Part shown: piece after piece, positions 37,480-47,578 of the stretch | Position numbering within the stretch: the first letter of the stretch is position 1 | Layout: the number at the start of each line of letters is the position of its first letter | Assembly (NCBI GenBank): GCA_000686145.1 | Contig: JMMB01000007.1 | Location: 3,038,001-3,102,000, forward strand | Length of the DNA: 64,000 nt | Direction of reading: 5' to 3' | Source of the DNA: Peptostreptococcaceae bacterium VA2 | GTDB taxonomy: Bacteria > Bacillota > Clostridia > Peptostreptococcales > Peptostreptococcaceae | Position numbers and translations under genes: made by a program | The notes under the pieces: generated by a model | Told to the model about the DNA's origin: nothing | Seen by the model: only the letters and a program-made list of their open reading frames with translations | The model's database searches: none

Positions 37480-38016
37480 ATGTTTGAAAACTCATCTGAA
37501 GAATTAGCTTCTCATAAGCTTTTAATTTTATATATCTTAAATAAAATTAATATGGATTTAACTAATTCTCAAATAACGCAAGTTGTACTAGAAACAGAGA
37601 TGATAAATTACTTTTCTCTTCAACAGTTCTTGTCTCAACTTATGGAATCTAAATTTTTAGCTACATACAAAGACTCTGATAGAGAATATTATTCTCTTAC
37701 TCAAAAAGGGTTAGAGATTCTAGAATATTTCTTATCTAGAATACCTCAAGATATAACTAAAAAAGTAGACGAGTATATTTTAAATAATAAAGAAAGTTTA
37801 TTATCTGATACACAAGTTAAGTCAAGTTTTGTTAAGCAAAGTGATCACGAGTTTATTGTTAATTTAAGAGTTATAGAAAACCAATCTAATTTAATAGATT
37901 TAAATTTAAATGTTTCTTCGGAGAAACAAGCTAACCTTATTTGTAATAACTGGAAAAAAAATGCATCGTATATGTATGCAGAAGTTATAGATTTACTTAT
38001 ACGCGACAGCCATTAA
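37480..38016 (+). CDS. DUF4364 family protein
   Basis: 178 residues. The N-terminal 80 residues look like a winged helix (SHKLLILYILNKINMDLTNSQI .. FLSQLMESKFLATYKDSDREYYSLTQKGLEILEYF), as in PadR-like regulators. The rest is the DUF4364 C-terminal part. The family is widespread in clostridia without a known role; DNA or protein binding is plausible. GGAGG precedes the ATG. Confidence 0.8.
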   Translation: MFENSSEELASHKLLILYILNKINMDLTNSQITQVVLETEMINYFSLQQFLSQLMESKFLATYKDSDREYYSLTQKGLEILEYFLSRIPQDITKKVDEYILNNKESLLSDTQVKSSFVKQSDHEFIVNLRVIENQSNLIDLNLNVSSEKQANLICNNWKKNASYMYAEVIDLLIRDSH

Positions 38017-38048
38017 GCCTACATACACAATATTGTTGTAGGCTCTTT
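38016..38048 (+). terminator. Terminator between convergent DUF4364 and beta-propeller genes
   Basis: AGCCTACA (38016-38023) pairs with TGTAGGCT (38037-38044) followed by CTTTTCC. The stem overlaps the last codons of the convergent gene. Confidence 0.65.
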
Positions 38049-38885
38049 TCCTGTCTTCACTTCTTTTATAAGTTCATTGTTGTTTGTATTATATATTTTA
38101 ATTGAATTTTTCTGAGTATCTGATACTAACAATAATTTTTCATCTTTAGAAATTGCTAAACCTTGAGGATTTCCTTCTACATTTATGCAATCTAGATAAC
38201 TACCTGTATCATAATCTAAAATTTTAATATGTTTGTATCCTAAGTCTGCAACATATATTTTTTTCGCACTATAACTAAAGCATACTTCAACTGGTAATAA
38301 AAAATCCTCTATTATACTAATCACTTTCATTTTCATCTCATCTAAAATAACTAGCTTCCCGTCCAACGTAGAGGTATATATTTCCCTTTTTTTCTTATCT
38401 ATTTTTATATGCCATGCTTTAAAGTCTGTATCTATCTTTCTATCAATACATTTGCTAAGAGTGTCTATACACACAATTGAGTTTATACAAGATACATATA
38501 ACTTATTTTCACTTTCATTAAAATCAAATCCATGAGGCATTTCATCTACACTAATGACTGCAATAGGATTTAAAGTATCTTGATCTAATATATATATGCT
38601 GTTTGAATCCTCATTAGATATAAATAATTCGCTCTTACATATACCAACCTGGTTTAGATTTCCTCCTATAGATATGCTTTCTATTATGTTATTGGTAGTT
38701 ATATCTAATACGTACAATATACCATCACTAGAACTTGGTATATACATTAGGTTTTTTTCTTTATCTATACAGAAATGATGTGGATTTATGTTGTCATCTA
38801 ACTCTATTTGCTTTTCTACTTCAAATTTAGGATAACTTAATACACTAATACTTTTAGATAAATAATTAGAAATATAGACTTTCAA
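38019..38885 (-). CDS. YncE-like beta-propeller repeat protein
   Basis: 288 residues made of about seven repeats of the pattern 'xxIYVxDxxxxxIxVxDxxTxxxIxxIxVG' (SKSISVLSYPKFEVEKQIEL; NNIIESISIGGNLNQVGI; NPIAVISVDEMPHGFDF; GSYLDCINVEGNPQGLAI; ELIKEVKTGKEPTTIL). This is a YncE/YVTN-type propeller. There is no signal peptide, so it is probably cytoplasmic. Function unknown. AGGAGGGGAGG precedes the ATG. Confidence 0.75.
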   Translation of the reverse strand: MKVYISNYLSKSISVLSYPKFEVEKQIELDDNINPHHFCIDKEKNLMYIPSSSDGILYVLDITTNNIIESISIGGNLNQVGICKSELFISNEDSNSIYILDQDTLNPIAVISVDEMPHGFDFNESENKLYVSCINSIVCIDTLSKCIDRKIDTDFKAWHIKIDKKKREIYTSTLDGKLVILDEMKMKVISIIEDFLLPVEVCFSYSAKKIYVADLGYKHIKILDYDTGSYLDCINVEGNPQGLAISKDEKLLLVSDTQKNSIKIYNTNNNELIKEVKTGKEPTTILCM

Positions 38886-39032
38886 ATTATAGCCTCCCCT
38901 CCTTAATACATATACTACAATAATATATTATTCTCTATGCTTGTATTATGACAGCCTTTTAAGTATTGCAATGTTAGATACATATTGGTATTATTAGATT
39001 AAAAATATTAAAGATTATTAGGAGTTTGTATT

Positions 39033-39278
39033 ATGAAAATAACATTTAAACCAAGTGGAGTTTGTTGTAGAGAAATGATGTTTGAAGTTGATGATAATAA
39101 TGTTATAACTAGCGTTGATTTCGTTGGAGGATGTCCTGGTAACTTAATCGGACTTAAGCATTTAGCTATAGGTCAAAATGCTCTTGAGGTAGCTGATAAG
39201 TTAGCTAACATACGTTGTGGAGACAAGTCTACTTCTTGTCCTGATCAATTAGCTAAGGCGATACGTAGCGCTTTATAA
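39033..39278 (+). CDS. TSCPD-domain protein (TIGR03905 family)
   Basis: 81 residues with KPSGVCCREMMFEVDDN, VGGCPGNLIGLKHLA, IRCGDKSTSCPDQLAKAI. The TSCPD pattern is the zinc-binding C-terminal element of some B12-dependent ribonucleotide reductases, here as a free-standing protein with five cysteines. Function unknown. AGGAG precedes the ATG. Confidence 0.85.
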   Translation: MKITFKPSGVCCREMMFEVDDNNVITSVDFVGGCPGNLIGLKHLAIGQNALEVADKLANIRCGDKSTSCPDQLAKAIRSAL

Positions 39279-39296
39279 AATGGCCCTACTATAAAT

Positions 39297-39323
39297 AAAA
39301 GGTGGTCAATGACCACCTTTTTT
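39297..39323 (+). terminator. Terminator of the TSCPD gene
   Basis: AAAAGGTGGTCA, three bases, then ACCACCTTTTTTTT. Its A-rich left arm makes it usable from the convergent folC side too. Confidence 0.9.
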
Positions 39324-39347
39324 TGTATTTTGTCCCGTTATCGTGAA

Positions 39348-40649
39348 TTATAAGTATAATTTATTTATTAAAGTTCTAACTGTTCCTATCATATATAAAG
39401 ACCCTGCACTTATTATTATATCGTCTTCTTTAGAATTTTTAAGTGTATAATCAACAGCTTCTTCTATATTTGGTTTTGCAACAATATTATCAACATACTT
39501 AGATATTTTTTCTTTTAAAGCTTCACAACTTATCGCTCTTGGATTATCTGGCGTTGTAGTTATTACTTTATCAAAATGAGGCATAAGTATTTCAAGTACC
39601 CCATCTATATCTTTATCTTCTAACATTCCTATTAAAAGAGTCGCTTTTTTTCCATTGAAGTTTTTTTCTATTGATTTAGCTAAAGATTTTGCTCCATCTT
39701 CATTGTGAGCTCCATCTATTATGAATATTGGATTTTCCATTATTTTTTCTATTCTACCTGGCCATTTAGTATTTATAAGACCTTTTCTTATGTTTTCTTC
39801 ACTTATATTTAAATTTTTAGTTTCTTTTAAGTAATTTATAGCACCTAAAGCTAACATAGAGTTGTTTATCTGATGATCTCCTATTAACTTTATTTCTAAG
39901 TTTTCATATTTCTCGTTAAATACAGTACAATCATAAGTTTGAGAATATATATCTGATTGATTAATATTTATATCATCAAATTTAACTTCTATATATTTAG
40001 CATTTTTTTCCCTACATATTTCTTTTATTACATCTTTAGCTTCATCACTTTGGTCGTAAACTATAGCTACTCCATTTTCTTTTATTATTCCGCCTTTTTC
40101 ATAAGCTATTTTTGCAACACTATCTCCAAGTATCCCTACATGGTCTAAGCTTATAGAAGCTATTACACTTACTTCTGATTTCTTTATTATATTTGTAGCA
40201 TCATACCTACCGCCTAAACCAACCTCAAGGGCAACGTAATCAACTTCTTGTTCACAATAGTAATAAAGTGCCATAGCAGTAACTATTTCAAACTCAGTCG
40301 GGTATGAGTATCCTCCACTAACCATTGTTTCTATATTTTCTTTTATTATATTAACTATTCTTGCTACATCTTCTTTAGGTATATTTTCTCCATTTACCCT
40401 TATTCTCTCTGTAAAAGTTTCTAAAAATGGAGATGTATATAAACCTACTTTGTATCCAGATTCTTTTAATATACTAGTTATAAATGAACATGTTGACCCT
40501 TTTCCATTAGTTCCTGCCACATGTATTATATTTAATTTATCTTGCGGATTTCCTAAAAGTTCTAATAATTTAGTTATATTGTCTAATCCTAATCTAACCC
40601 CAAATTTATGAGTCTCATCTATGTAGTGTAGCGCTTCTTGGTAATTCAT
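39348..40649 (-). CDS. folC: Folylpolyglutamate / dihydrofolate synthase
   Basis: ATP-dependent ligase adding glutamate to folates. 433 residues with the P-loop VAGTNGKGSTCSFI near residue 45, TSPFLETFTERI, EVGLGGRYDATN, SLDHVGILGDSV and IIDGAHNEDGAKSLA. Length and motif order are normal. It stands alone, convergent with the TSCPD gene. Confidence 0.95.
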   Translation of the reverse strand: MNYQEALHYIDETHKFGVRLGLDNITKLLELLGNPQDKLNIIHVAGTNGKGSTCSFITSILKESGYKVGLYTSPFLETFTERIRVNGENIPKEDVARIVNIIKENIETMVSGGYSYPTEFEIVTAMALYYYCEQEVDYVALEVGLGGRYDATNIIKKSEVSVIASISLDHVGILGDSVAKIAYEKGGIIKENGVAIVYDQSDEAKDVIKEICREKNAKYIEVKFDDININQSDIYSQTYDCTVFNEKYENLEIKLIGDHQINNSMLALGAINYLKETKNLNISEENIRKGLINTKWPGRIEKIMENPIFIIDGAHNEDGAKSLAKSIEKNFNGKKATLLIGMLEDKDIDGVLEILMPHFDKVITTTPDNPRAISCEALKEKISKYVDNIVAKPNIEEAVDYTLKNSKEDDIIISAGSLYMIGTVRTLINKLYL

Positions 40650-40771
40650 ATCTCTGCTTCCCCCTTAGTCGTTTTGCTTTAATTATATATATTAAAATCG
40701 ACCTATAAGTACAATATAGGACAATTTCACTGTCTACTTTCATTATAGTATATTTTTATATCAAAAATGAA

Positions 40772-40810
40772 CAAAAAAATAAAGCTATGCCAATTTATAT
40801 TATATTGGCA
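40772..40810 (-). terminator. Terminator after the third ABC transporter operon
   Basis: TGCCAAT (40788-40794) pairs with ATTGGCA (40804-40810). On the minus strand TAGCTTTATTTTTTT follows. It lies 14 bases after the ATPase stop. Confidence 0.75.
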
Positions 40811-40823
40811 CAACTTATATTTT

Positions 40824-41507
40824 TTATATGTTAGTATTGTTTTCTACAGTTCCTATAGTTCCATCAACTATGGATATTACTTTATCTGCTTTTTGTGCTA
40901 CTTTTTCATTATGTGTTATCATTATTAGCGTTTGATTAAATTTCTTTATTGATAACTTTAGTAAATTCATAACTTCTTCTGTTGTTTTGGTATCTAAGTT
41001 CCCTGTTGGCTCATCAGCTAATATTATAGCTGGTTTGGCTGATAATGCACGACCTATAGCCACACGTTGTTGTTGCCCTCCTGATAGCTGATTTGGCATA
41101 TGTGACTGTCTATCTGTAAGTCCTAATAATTCTATAAGCTCATCTATATATTCTTTATCTACTTTTACTTTGTCTAACTTTAGAGGTAGTTCTATATTAT
41201 CTCTTACGTTTAGTACTGGTATAAGGTTGTATTGTTGAAATACAAATCCAATTTTCTTTCTTCTGTACTCTGCTAATTTTTTATCATTTAAACAACATAT
41301 ATCTTGACCATCAATTTTTATAGTTCCACAACTTGGTCTTTCAAGACCTCCTATTAAGTGAAGTAGTGTACTTTTTCCCGAACCACTTGGACCTATTATT
41401 GCTACAAATTCCCCTTTGTTAACTTTTAAATTTGTGTTTTTTAGTGCATTTACAGTTGTTTCCTTTTTTCCATATATTTTACCTAAATTAATAGTTTCAA
41501 GTATCAT
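40824..41507 (-). CDS. ABC transporter ATP-binding protein (third system)
   Basis: 227 residues, MacB/LolD type: Walker [11 protein letters not shown]-loop FQQYNLIPV, signature [15 protein letters not shown], Walker [15 protein letters not shown]-loop MITHN. It is clearly diverged from the tandem-module ATPases. It starts 10 bases after the permease gene. Confidence 0.93.
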   Translation of the reverse strand: MILETINLGKIYGKKETTVNALKNTNLKVNKGEFVAIIGPSGSGKSTLLHLIGGLERPSCGTIKIDGQDICCLNDKKLAEYRRKKIGFVFQQYNLIPVLNVRDNIELPLKLDKVKVDKEYIDELIELLGLTDRQSHMPNQLSGGQQQRVAIGRALSAKPAIILADEPTGNLDTKTTEEVMNLLKLSIKKFNQTLIMITHNEKVAQKADKVISIVDGTIGTVENNTNI

Positions 41508-41517
41508 AATAATCCCT

Positions 41518-44091
41518 CTATTCTATAATATTTATAGCTTCAACTATATTACTTTCTTTTATTTTTCTTGCTGGGAAGTATGTTGCAAGTAGCCCTATGA
41601 TTATGTTTATAGCTACCACCGCTAGATAAACTTTATAATTTATTTTAAATTCCATACCATACCCTGCAAATCCATAAGTTTCATACATTCTAATTTGTAA
41701 TAAAATACCACATATTACAACTATTGCACTTGATATTATTCCATATAATAAACCTTCATAGACTATCATATTTTTAAATTCCTTATCACATATACCAACC
41801 GCTCTAAGCATTCCAAATTCACTAGTTCTTGAAGTTAAGTTGTAACTTACATTATTTATTATATTAAATGCACTTATTACAAATAAAACTGCAATTATCC
41901 CATAATTATAAATTTTATCTTTTTCAACCATTTTAGCATTAATTTCTTTATCTTTTACCATATCCGTAGTTATTGTTCCTGGAACCTTACTTCCTATTTT
42001 ACCTAATTCACTATTTATAGCTTTACGGTCTGCACCTTTTTTTGCATTTGCATAAACAACATCGTAATTATTTTCCCCCATTATTTTTTCTAAGTAATTA
42101 TTACTTGTTATAACATCTATTCCATCACTTGCAGAGTACATCTGATCATCTGCAAAAGGATAATTAACTATTGCTCCAACCTTAAATTCATATTCTTTAT
42201 ATTCATAATTATCTTTTGCTTTCCAATAAGCTTCTATATCCTCTATTTTATTTTTAGGATATTTTACTTTAACGGTATCGCCTACCTTGATATTAGCTAG
42301 CGGTTTTCCTCCACCCACTACTGTATCTCGCATACCGTAAAATGTCTCCTCTATATATGGCATATATATTACAGCTAAGTTTTCTTTTTTCATTTTTTCT
42401 ATATTTATCTCTCCGCTTACTAAATAATCATTTAATGAATTTAACATTTCATCATTAAATCCTTTTAACTTTTGCTTTAATAAATATCCACCATTTTCTT
42501 TATCTTTTGCTAACAATCCATTTAAGACAGCTTCTGTGTATCCACCATCTTTATTCATTTGCTCAATATACTTCATATCTAATATATCATTTTTAGCTAT
42601 AGGCATTCTTGTATACATAACCCTTGCTGTTTTAACTTCATTGATTCCATCTACTTTTTTGATTTTATCTATATCACTATCTCTAAGCCCACCTTCTTCG
42701 CCATTTGAGCCATTTACTTGTAGTACAAAATCTCCATTCATATATGTTCGTCTATTTATATCTTCATGCATAGCCTCTGAACGAGTGTATGCATAGTTAC
42801 TTTTTATAATCATTATTCCTCCTATACTCATAGATAGCATAATCATTATAAATCCTGTTTTATTTCTGAATATATTTTTCATAGATATAGCTTTTGATAT
42901 AGATATGTTTTTACTTAATGTTGTTATTAAGAAATTACTTTTCTTTATTTTTTTATCTGAACCAAAGTTTCTTTTTATAGCTTCTACTGGTGAAATTTTT
43001 CTTATTTTTATGTAAGTTAATATACTTATAATAAATATTACAACTAGTGTACATGCTATTGATAGTAAAATAACATTAACCGGTATAACAAAAGGAGTTT
43101 CTTTTATATTTCCTTCAAACTGTACATTTCCTGCTAACTTATTAAATATTTGTGCTCCTCCCATACCAGCAACTATTCCAATTGGCATTGACACAAAACT
43201 AAGTATTAAAAGCTCTTTTAACATAAGCATGAACACATTAAAGTTAGTAGATCCAATTGCTCTTAATAACCCATATTCTCTTATTCTTTGATAAACAGAT
43301 ATAGTGTATATACTGTATATTACAAGTCCTGAAAATAAACTCATTGCCATGGCTGTACTTTTACTTTGACTATCTAATCCCCCGTTTGCCTCTACAGAAC
43401 CTACAAGCATAGAATTTATTCCCACTTGTTCTTTTTTATCTAATTTAGCATTTTTAATTATAGAATTTATATTCGCTCTTATTTCGCTACCTTCATTGAA
43501 CTCTACATATGCATCAATTTTGTCAGTCTTAGCTTCATCTAAACCTAAAAACATCTCACATCTTCCAATACTTTTGTCTTTGTATCTGTCTTTAAGTATT
43601 CCTACTACTTTAAAAGTTTCAGGTTTATCTTTTTTATATAATTTAAATGTTAATTCTTGATTTAAATTTGGTTCTAGACCCATACTATTTAATATCCAAG
43701 CTTCTACAACGACCTCATTATTACCTTTTGGAAATCTTCCCTTTATAATTTCAGAATCATTTTCTAAATAGCTTTCACTTGCATGATTTATATTTATTGG
43801 TAATTTTTCGCCTAAATCAGTAGATGCATAAGATGACATTAACCCCAAGTCTTTTATGTCATTTCCATCTTTAACTATTTCTAATTGTTCTTTATTTATA
43901 TCCTTAAAATTCACATGATAAGCCCCAAGTTCTCTTTTCATTCTATCTAAGTCTGCTTGTTGTGCACTTCTTGATAAAGTCCCTACCCCTACTATAAGTG
44001 CCGTACCAAGTATAATACTAAGTATTATTGCTAATGACCTTGCTTTGTAGCTTTTTATATATTTTAAAACAATACTTAAATCATTCCCCAT
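41518..44091 (-). CDS. FtsX-family ABC permease (third system)
   Basis: 857 residues from the ATG at 44091, which has AGGAAG 8 bases upstream; a GTG at 44100 is the alternative. An N-terminal helix at about 20-40, a first ectodomain, an FtsX segment near 265-375 (RIREYGLLRAIGSTNFNVFM), a second ectodomain (about 430-700), and a final FtsX segment (SRTSEFGMLRAVGICDKEF). Same architecture as the tandem-module permeases but little sequence similarity outside FtsX blocks. Divergent from its kinase and regulator genes. Confidence 0.9.
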   Translation of the reverse strand: MGNDLSIVLKYIKSYKARSLAIILSIILGTALIVGVGTLSRSAQQADLDRMKRELGAYHVNFKDINKEQLEIVKDGNDIKDLGLMSSYASTDLGEKLPININHASESYLENDSEIIKGRFPKGNNEVVVEAWILNSMGLEPNLNQELTFKLYKKDKPETFKVVGILKDRYKDKSIGRCEMFLGLDEAKTDKIDAYVEFNEGSEIRANINSIIKNAKLDKKEQVGINSMLVGSVEANGGLDSQSKSTAMAMSLFSGLVIYSIYTISVYQRIREYGLLRAIGSTNFNVFMLMLKELLILSFVSMPIGIVAGMGGAQIFNKLAGNVQFEGNIKETPFVIPVNVILLSIACTLVVIFIISILTYIKIRKISPVEAIKRNFGSDKKIKKSNFLITTLSKNISISKAISMKNIFRNKTGFIMIMLSMSIGGIMIIKSNYAYTRSEAMHEDINRRTYMNGDFVLQVNGSNGEEGGLRDSDIDKIKKVDGINEVKTARVMYTRMPIAKNDILDMKYIEQMNKDGGYTEAVLNGLLAKDKENGGYLLKQKLKGFNDEMLNSLNDYLVSGEINIEKMKKENLAVIYMPYIEETFYGMRDTVVGGGKPLANIKVGDTVKVKYPKNKIEDIEAYWKAKDNYEYKEYEFKVGAIVNYPFADDQMYSASDGIDVITSNNYLEKIMGENNYDVVYANAKKGADRKAINSELGKIGSKVPGTITTDMVKDKEINAKMVEKDKIYNYGIIAVLFVISAFNIINNVSYNLTSRTSEFGMLRAVGICDKEFKNMIVYEGLLYGIISSAIVVICGILLQIRMYETYGFAGYGMEFKINYKVYLAVVAINIIIGLLATYFPARKIKESNIVEAINIIE

Positions 44092-44198
44092 ATTTACCAC
44101 TTCCTTCCTCTTGAATAATTAAATTATATCTTCATTTAAAAAATGTATCAAATTGCTTTTTTTCAAATATTTACCACTTATATGTACAATTTTCTATA

Positions 44199-44242
44199 TC
44201 TATTTTCAAGTTTAAATAGCTTACTTGTCTATTTTCAAGTTT
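44199..44242. repeat. 15-bp direct repeat in the permease-kinase divergent region
   Basis: TCTATTTTCAAGTTT occurs at 44199-44213 and 44228-44242, with starts 29 bases apart. It lies in the 209-base gap between divergent permease and kinase starts. This is a plausible operator for the LytTR regulator encoded next door, though the 29-base period is not the usual 21-22. Confidence 0.55.
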
Positions 44243-44300
44243 CACATATTTTTTTATCAATGTTATAATTATTTTATAAATTAAAAATCAGGGGTGAATT

Positions 44301-45233
44301 ATGGATATTATTTTTATATTTCCTATGGGGGTGCTTACTTTATTTATAGGTAGCAATGTTATTTTAAGTAAATATAAATTTTATAAAGACTGGTCGTTGT
44401 TTAAAAGAGGGTTATATACACTTTGTGTATCTGCACTTATTTTTTGTTTATTTATATACATATTGCAATACATATCAATAAAACTAAGAGACGATTTATT
44501 AATAAAAGGTTTGATAAGTACAGCTTTATCTTTTATTTTAATATGTTTTTGTATCTATACAGGTTTTGAATTTATAAAGACAATTAATGAAAATAACAAA
44601 AAAGAATTTGAGTTAGATAGTCTAAATAAAAAAATAGAACACAAAAACAGCATAATTTCTAAGCTTAGAAGTCAAAAACACGATTATCTTAAGCACCTTC
44701 AAGTTGTATCTTCTTTACTTAATACAAATTTGCCACAAGATGCAAAAGATTATATTACTAATATTGCAAATAGTTTTAGGTCTAAGACTTCAAGGTATGG
44801 AAAAGTTTCTTATCTTGATGCTATATGTGCAGCTAAATATGAAGATTGTTTGTTAAGAGGTATTTCTTTTGATACTTATATTCAAGATTTTATAGACAAT
44901 CTATTAATTGAACCTAATGAAATGTCTTCAGTATTATTAAACATAATAGACAATGCCATAGATGCCCTATCTTCAGTGTATAAAGAAAGCAAATATATAA
45001 AGCTTTCTATTTATGAAGATGAATTTCAATATATTATATCTATTGTGAACAATGGTCCTACGATTTACGATACACAAAGAATTTTTTTGGAAGGTCATTC
45101 TTCTAAAATTGGAGAAAATCGAGGTTATGGTTTGTATGCTGTAAAACAAATTTTGGACAAATACGGTTATCATATATTTGTTGATAGCGATGAGTTTTTG
45201 ACTGAATTTACTATACTTATTCCTAAGTATTAA
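44301..45233 (+). CDS. GHKL sensor histidine kinase (third system)
   Basis: 310 residues: three hydrophobic helices in the first 95 residues, a coiled coil (about 96-120), H-box KLRSQKHDYLKHLQ, then GHKL ATPase with N-box NIIDNAIDAL and G-box GYGLYAVKQIL. The H-box is of the DcuS/AgrC-like HDxxNH/L type. The sensor has no sizeable extracellular loop, so it may sense membrane state or its transporter. The regulator gene follows 40 bases later. Confidence 0.9.
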   Translation: MDIIFIFPMGVLTLFIGSNVILSKYKFYKDWSLFKRGLYTLCVSALIFCLFIYILQYISIKLRDDLLIKGLISTALSFILICFCIYTGFEFIKTINENNKKEFELDSLNKKIEHKNSIISKLRSQKHDYLKHLQVVSSLLNTNLPQDAKDYITNIANSFRSKTSRYGKVSYLDAICAAKYEDCLLRGISFDTYIQDFIDNLLIEPNEMSSVLLNIIDNAIDALSSVYKESKYIKLSIYEDEFQYIISIVNNGPTIYDTQRIFLEGHSSKIGENRGYGLYAVKQILDKYGYHIFVDSDEFLTEFTILIPKY

Positions 45234-45273
45234 TGTTTTTAAATTTAATTATATATCTGATGGGAGATTTTAT

Positions 45274-46011
45274 ATGATAAAAGTTTTGATTTGTGATGAT
45301 GATAAAGCAGTTAGAAATGAAGTTGAGTGCATTGTTAAAGAACTAGATTGTGTAGATTATGTCAAAAAGGTTGAAAATGGAATTGAGGCAATAGAGTTTA
45401 TAAAAAACGAAAAAATAGATTTATTGATAATTGATATTGATATGCCTTGCAAAAATGGTATTGATAGTGCTAAGGAGATAGTTTCTATTGATAAAAATGT
45501 TCATGTTATATTTATTACAGGATTTGCTGATTATAGCTTAGAAAGTTTTAAGGTTCATCCTGTTGATTTTATAGTTAAACCTTTCACTAAAGAAAAAATT
45601 ATAGATTCAATTAATATAGCTATAGACCGTATAAACTCTAATAAATTATCTAATAAAGTATTTATAGAGGATACTCTTTTTACTTATAAAATTAGAAAAC
45701 AAGTTCATATGATTAATTTTGATGATATTGTTATGTTTGAGAAAAAAGCTAGAGCTGTAAATCTTCATACCAAGGACCATGATATAGTGAATTTTTATGA
45801 AAATTTTGATGACTTAGAAATGAGATTACCTCCTAACTTTTTTAGAAGTCATAAGCAGTTCATTGTCAATCTAAGGCTTATTCACAAGGTAATACCTATT
45901 AACAAATCATCTTTAGAAATTAGATTTATCAATTTCCAGGAGAATGCTTTACTTAACAAAGTTTTCGAAAAAGATTTTTTATATAGATTTTATAGAACTA
46001 AAAGATTTTAA
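45274..46011 (+). CDS. LytTR response regulator (third system)
   Basis: 245 residues: receiver with DDD near residue 8, phospho-acceptor in LLIIDIDMPCKNG, K in IVKPF; LytTR domain from about 145 (VMFEKKARAVNLHTKDHDI, FFRSHKQFIVNLRLI). Co-transcribed with the kinase. Likely controls the divergent permease-ATPase operon. Confidence 0.92.
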   Translation: MIKVLICDDDKAVRNEVECIVKELDCVDYVKKVENGIEAIEFIKNEKIDLLIIDIDMPCKNGIDSAKEIVSIDKNVHVIFITGFADYSLESFKVHPVDFIVKPFTKEKIIDSINIAIDRINSNKLSNKVFIEDTLFTYKIRKQVHMINFDDIVMFEKKARAVNLHTKDHDIVNFYENFDDLEMRLPPNFFRSHKQFIVNLRLIHKVIPINKSSLEIRFINFQENALLNKVFEKDFLYRFYRTKRF

Positions 46012-46015
46012 ACAT

Positions 46016-46056
46016 AAAAAATATCACCATTATAAATTTATAATGGTGATATTTTT
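46016..46056 (+). terminator. Terminator between LytTR regulator and POT transporter
   Basis: AATATCACCATTATA pairs with TATAATGGTGATATT around AATT, with A-run and T-run on the two sides, so it can serve both convergent genes. Confidence 0.9.
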
Positions 46057-46076
46057 ATATTTAAAACTTATTTTTA

Positions 46077-47480
46077 TTAAACAGTTGCTTTATCTTCATC
46101 GTCATTTCCAATCATTGCTGTAAGCTTTTTATTAAGAACTAATAATATGAATACGCCCACTGCCAATATCACTGGAATGGCTATAAATACTTGCATTAGT
46201 CCCATTTTTTCTATTATAATTTGAACATATCCTGCTGCTTTGTTTGCAAAGAATGTAGCTGCTGCCCAAACACCCATTAATAATGATAAGTATTTTGCTG
46301 GTGCAATCTTACTTATTAATGAGTTTCCTAGTGGTGAGAAGCACATTTCTCCTATTGATTGGAATATAACAAATAATACTAACCATAATGCACTTGTTTT
46401 AACAGTTGCTGGTGCCCCAACTCCTCTTGTTAACTCAGCTCCTATTACAAATATAAATGCTATCGCTAAAAATGTATATCCTAAAGCCATTTTTTGTGCC
46501 ATGCTTAAATCGCCTTGTTTTCTATTAGATAGCTTCGTCCATATGATTGCCATAACTGGACCTAAAATAACACACATTGCTCCATTTAATGTTGTCTCTA
46601 TCCACATTACAGGTATTTGAAAACTACCAATTGAAAGGTCTACATAATCTTTCATATATAATGCTAGCGATGATCCTGCTTGGTTGTAAAATACCCAGAA
46701 GAATATTGAAAAGAATGATAATATAAATATAACTTCAACTCTAGATTTTTCTTTTTTCGTTAATGGTCTGTCAAAGTCTTTTTTATCACTTGTTTTTCCA
46801 GCCTGCTTATCAAGCATTCTTTGTGGATATTTTCCTGCTTCACCTAAGCACTTCATTGTAATGGTAAATACTAACCCACCTATTAAAGTAACTATTGCTG
46901 CTAACATAAAGCATTGTCTAAATCCATACTCTACAACTGCTCCGTTTTCTATTACTGCAAAAGTTTGAGTATATAATATACCTATAATTAATGACCCTAC
47001 AAGTGATCCTAAATTTACAAACGTATATAATAACGAAAATGCAGCATCTTTTTTTGTATCATCATCATATAATTCTCCAGCTAATGCATTTAAATTCCCC
47101 TTAAAGAAACCTGTTCCTATAGAAATCAACATTATCATTGCATGAACCCACATTACATTTGTTGCAAAATACCCCAAGGCGTAACCTGCCGCCATAATAA
47201 TTGACCCAATAATTATACAATACCTAGCACCTATCCATCTATCACATATTATACCACCAAATATTGGTGCTAAATAAGTAAACGCTGCTAAATTAGCTGC
47301 TATGGCTACTGCATCCGTGTACTCAACACCTAATCCTCCAAGAGCCACTGTTTCTGCTAAAAAAAATAATAATAACGTTTTAGACCCATAAAATGCAAAC
47401 CTTTCAAACATAAATGTTAGCCCACAAATATACAATCCTTTAGGATGTTTTGTAGGCGAAGCTGCTGGTTGTGAACCCAT
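46077..47480 (-). CDS. POT/PTR-family proton-dependent oligopeptide transporter
   Basis: 467 residues, about 12-14 helices. It has the FMFERFAFYGSKTLL motif (E-x-x-E/ERF-type start, altered first glutamate), FGGIICDRWIGARYCI, and FFKGNLNALAGELY. Imports di- and tripeptides with protons. It lies next to an aminopeptidase P-type gene, fitting peptide use as carbon and nitrogen source. Confidence 0.92.
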   Translation of the reverse strand: MGSQPAASPTKHPKGLYICGLTFMFERFAFYGSKTLLLFFLAETVALGGLGVEYTDAVAIAANLAAFTYLAPIFGGIICDRWIGARYCIIIGSIIMAAGYALGYFATNVMWVHAMIMLISIGTGFFKGNLNALAGELYDDDTKKDAAFSLLYTFVNLGSLVGSLIIGILYTQTFAVIENGAVVEYGFRQCFMLAAIVTLIGGLVFTITMKCLGEAGKYPQRMLDKQAGKTSDKKDFDRPLTKKEKSRVEVIFILSFFSIFFWVFYNQAGSSLALYMKDYVDLSIGSFQIPVMWIETTLNGAMCVILGPVMAIIWTKLSNRKQGDLSMAQKMALGYTFLAIAFIFVIGAELTRGVGAPATVKTSALWLVLFVIFQSIGEMCFSPLGNSLISKIAPAKYLSLLMGVWAAATFFANKAAGYVQIIIEKMGLMQVFIAIPVILAVGVFILLVLNKKLTAMIGNDDEDKATV

Positions 47481-47578
47481 ATATTAAATCCCCCTTATAA
47501 TATATTTTATATTAAAACATCCTCTCTACAGCTTATTATGTATAAATATCTAGATTTACGCTGTGGGAGGATAATTTA

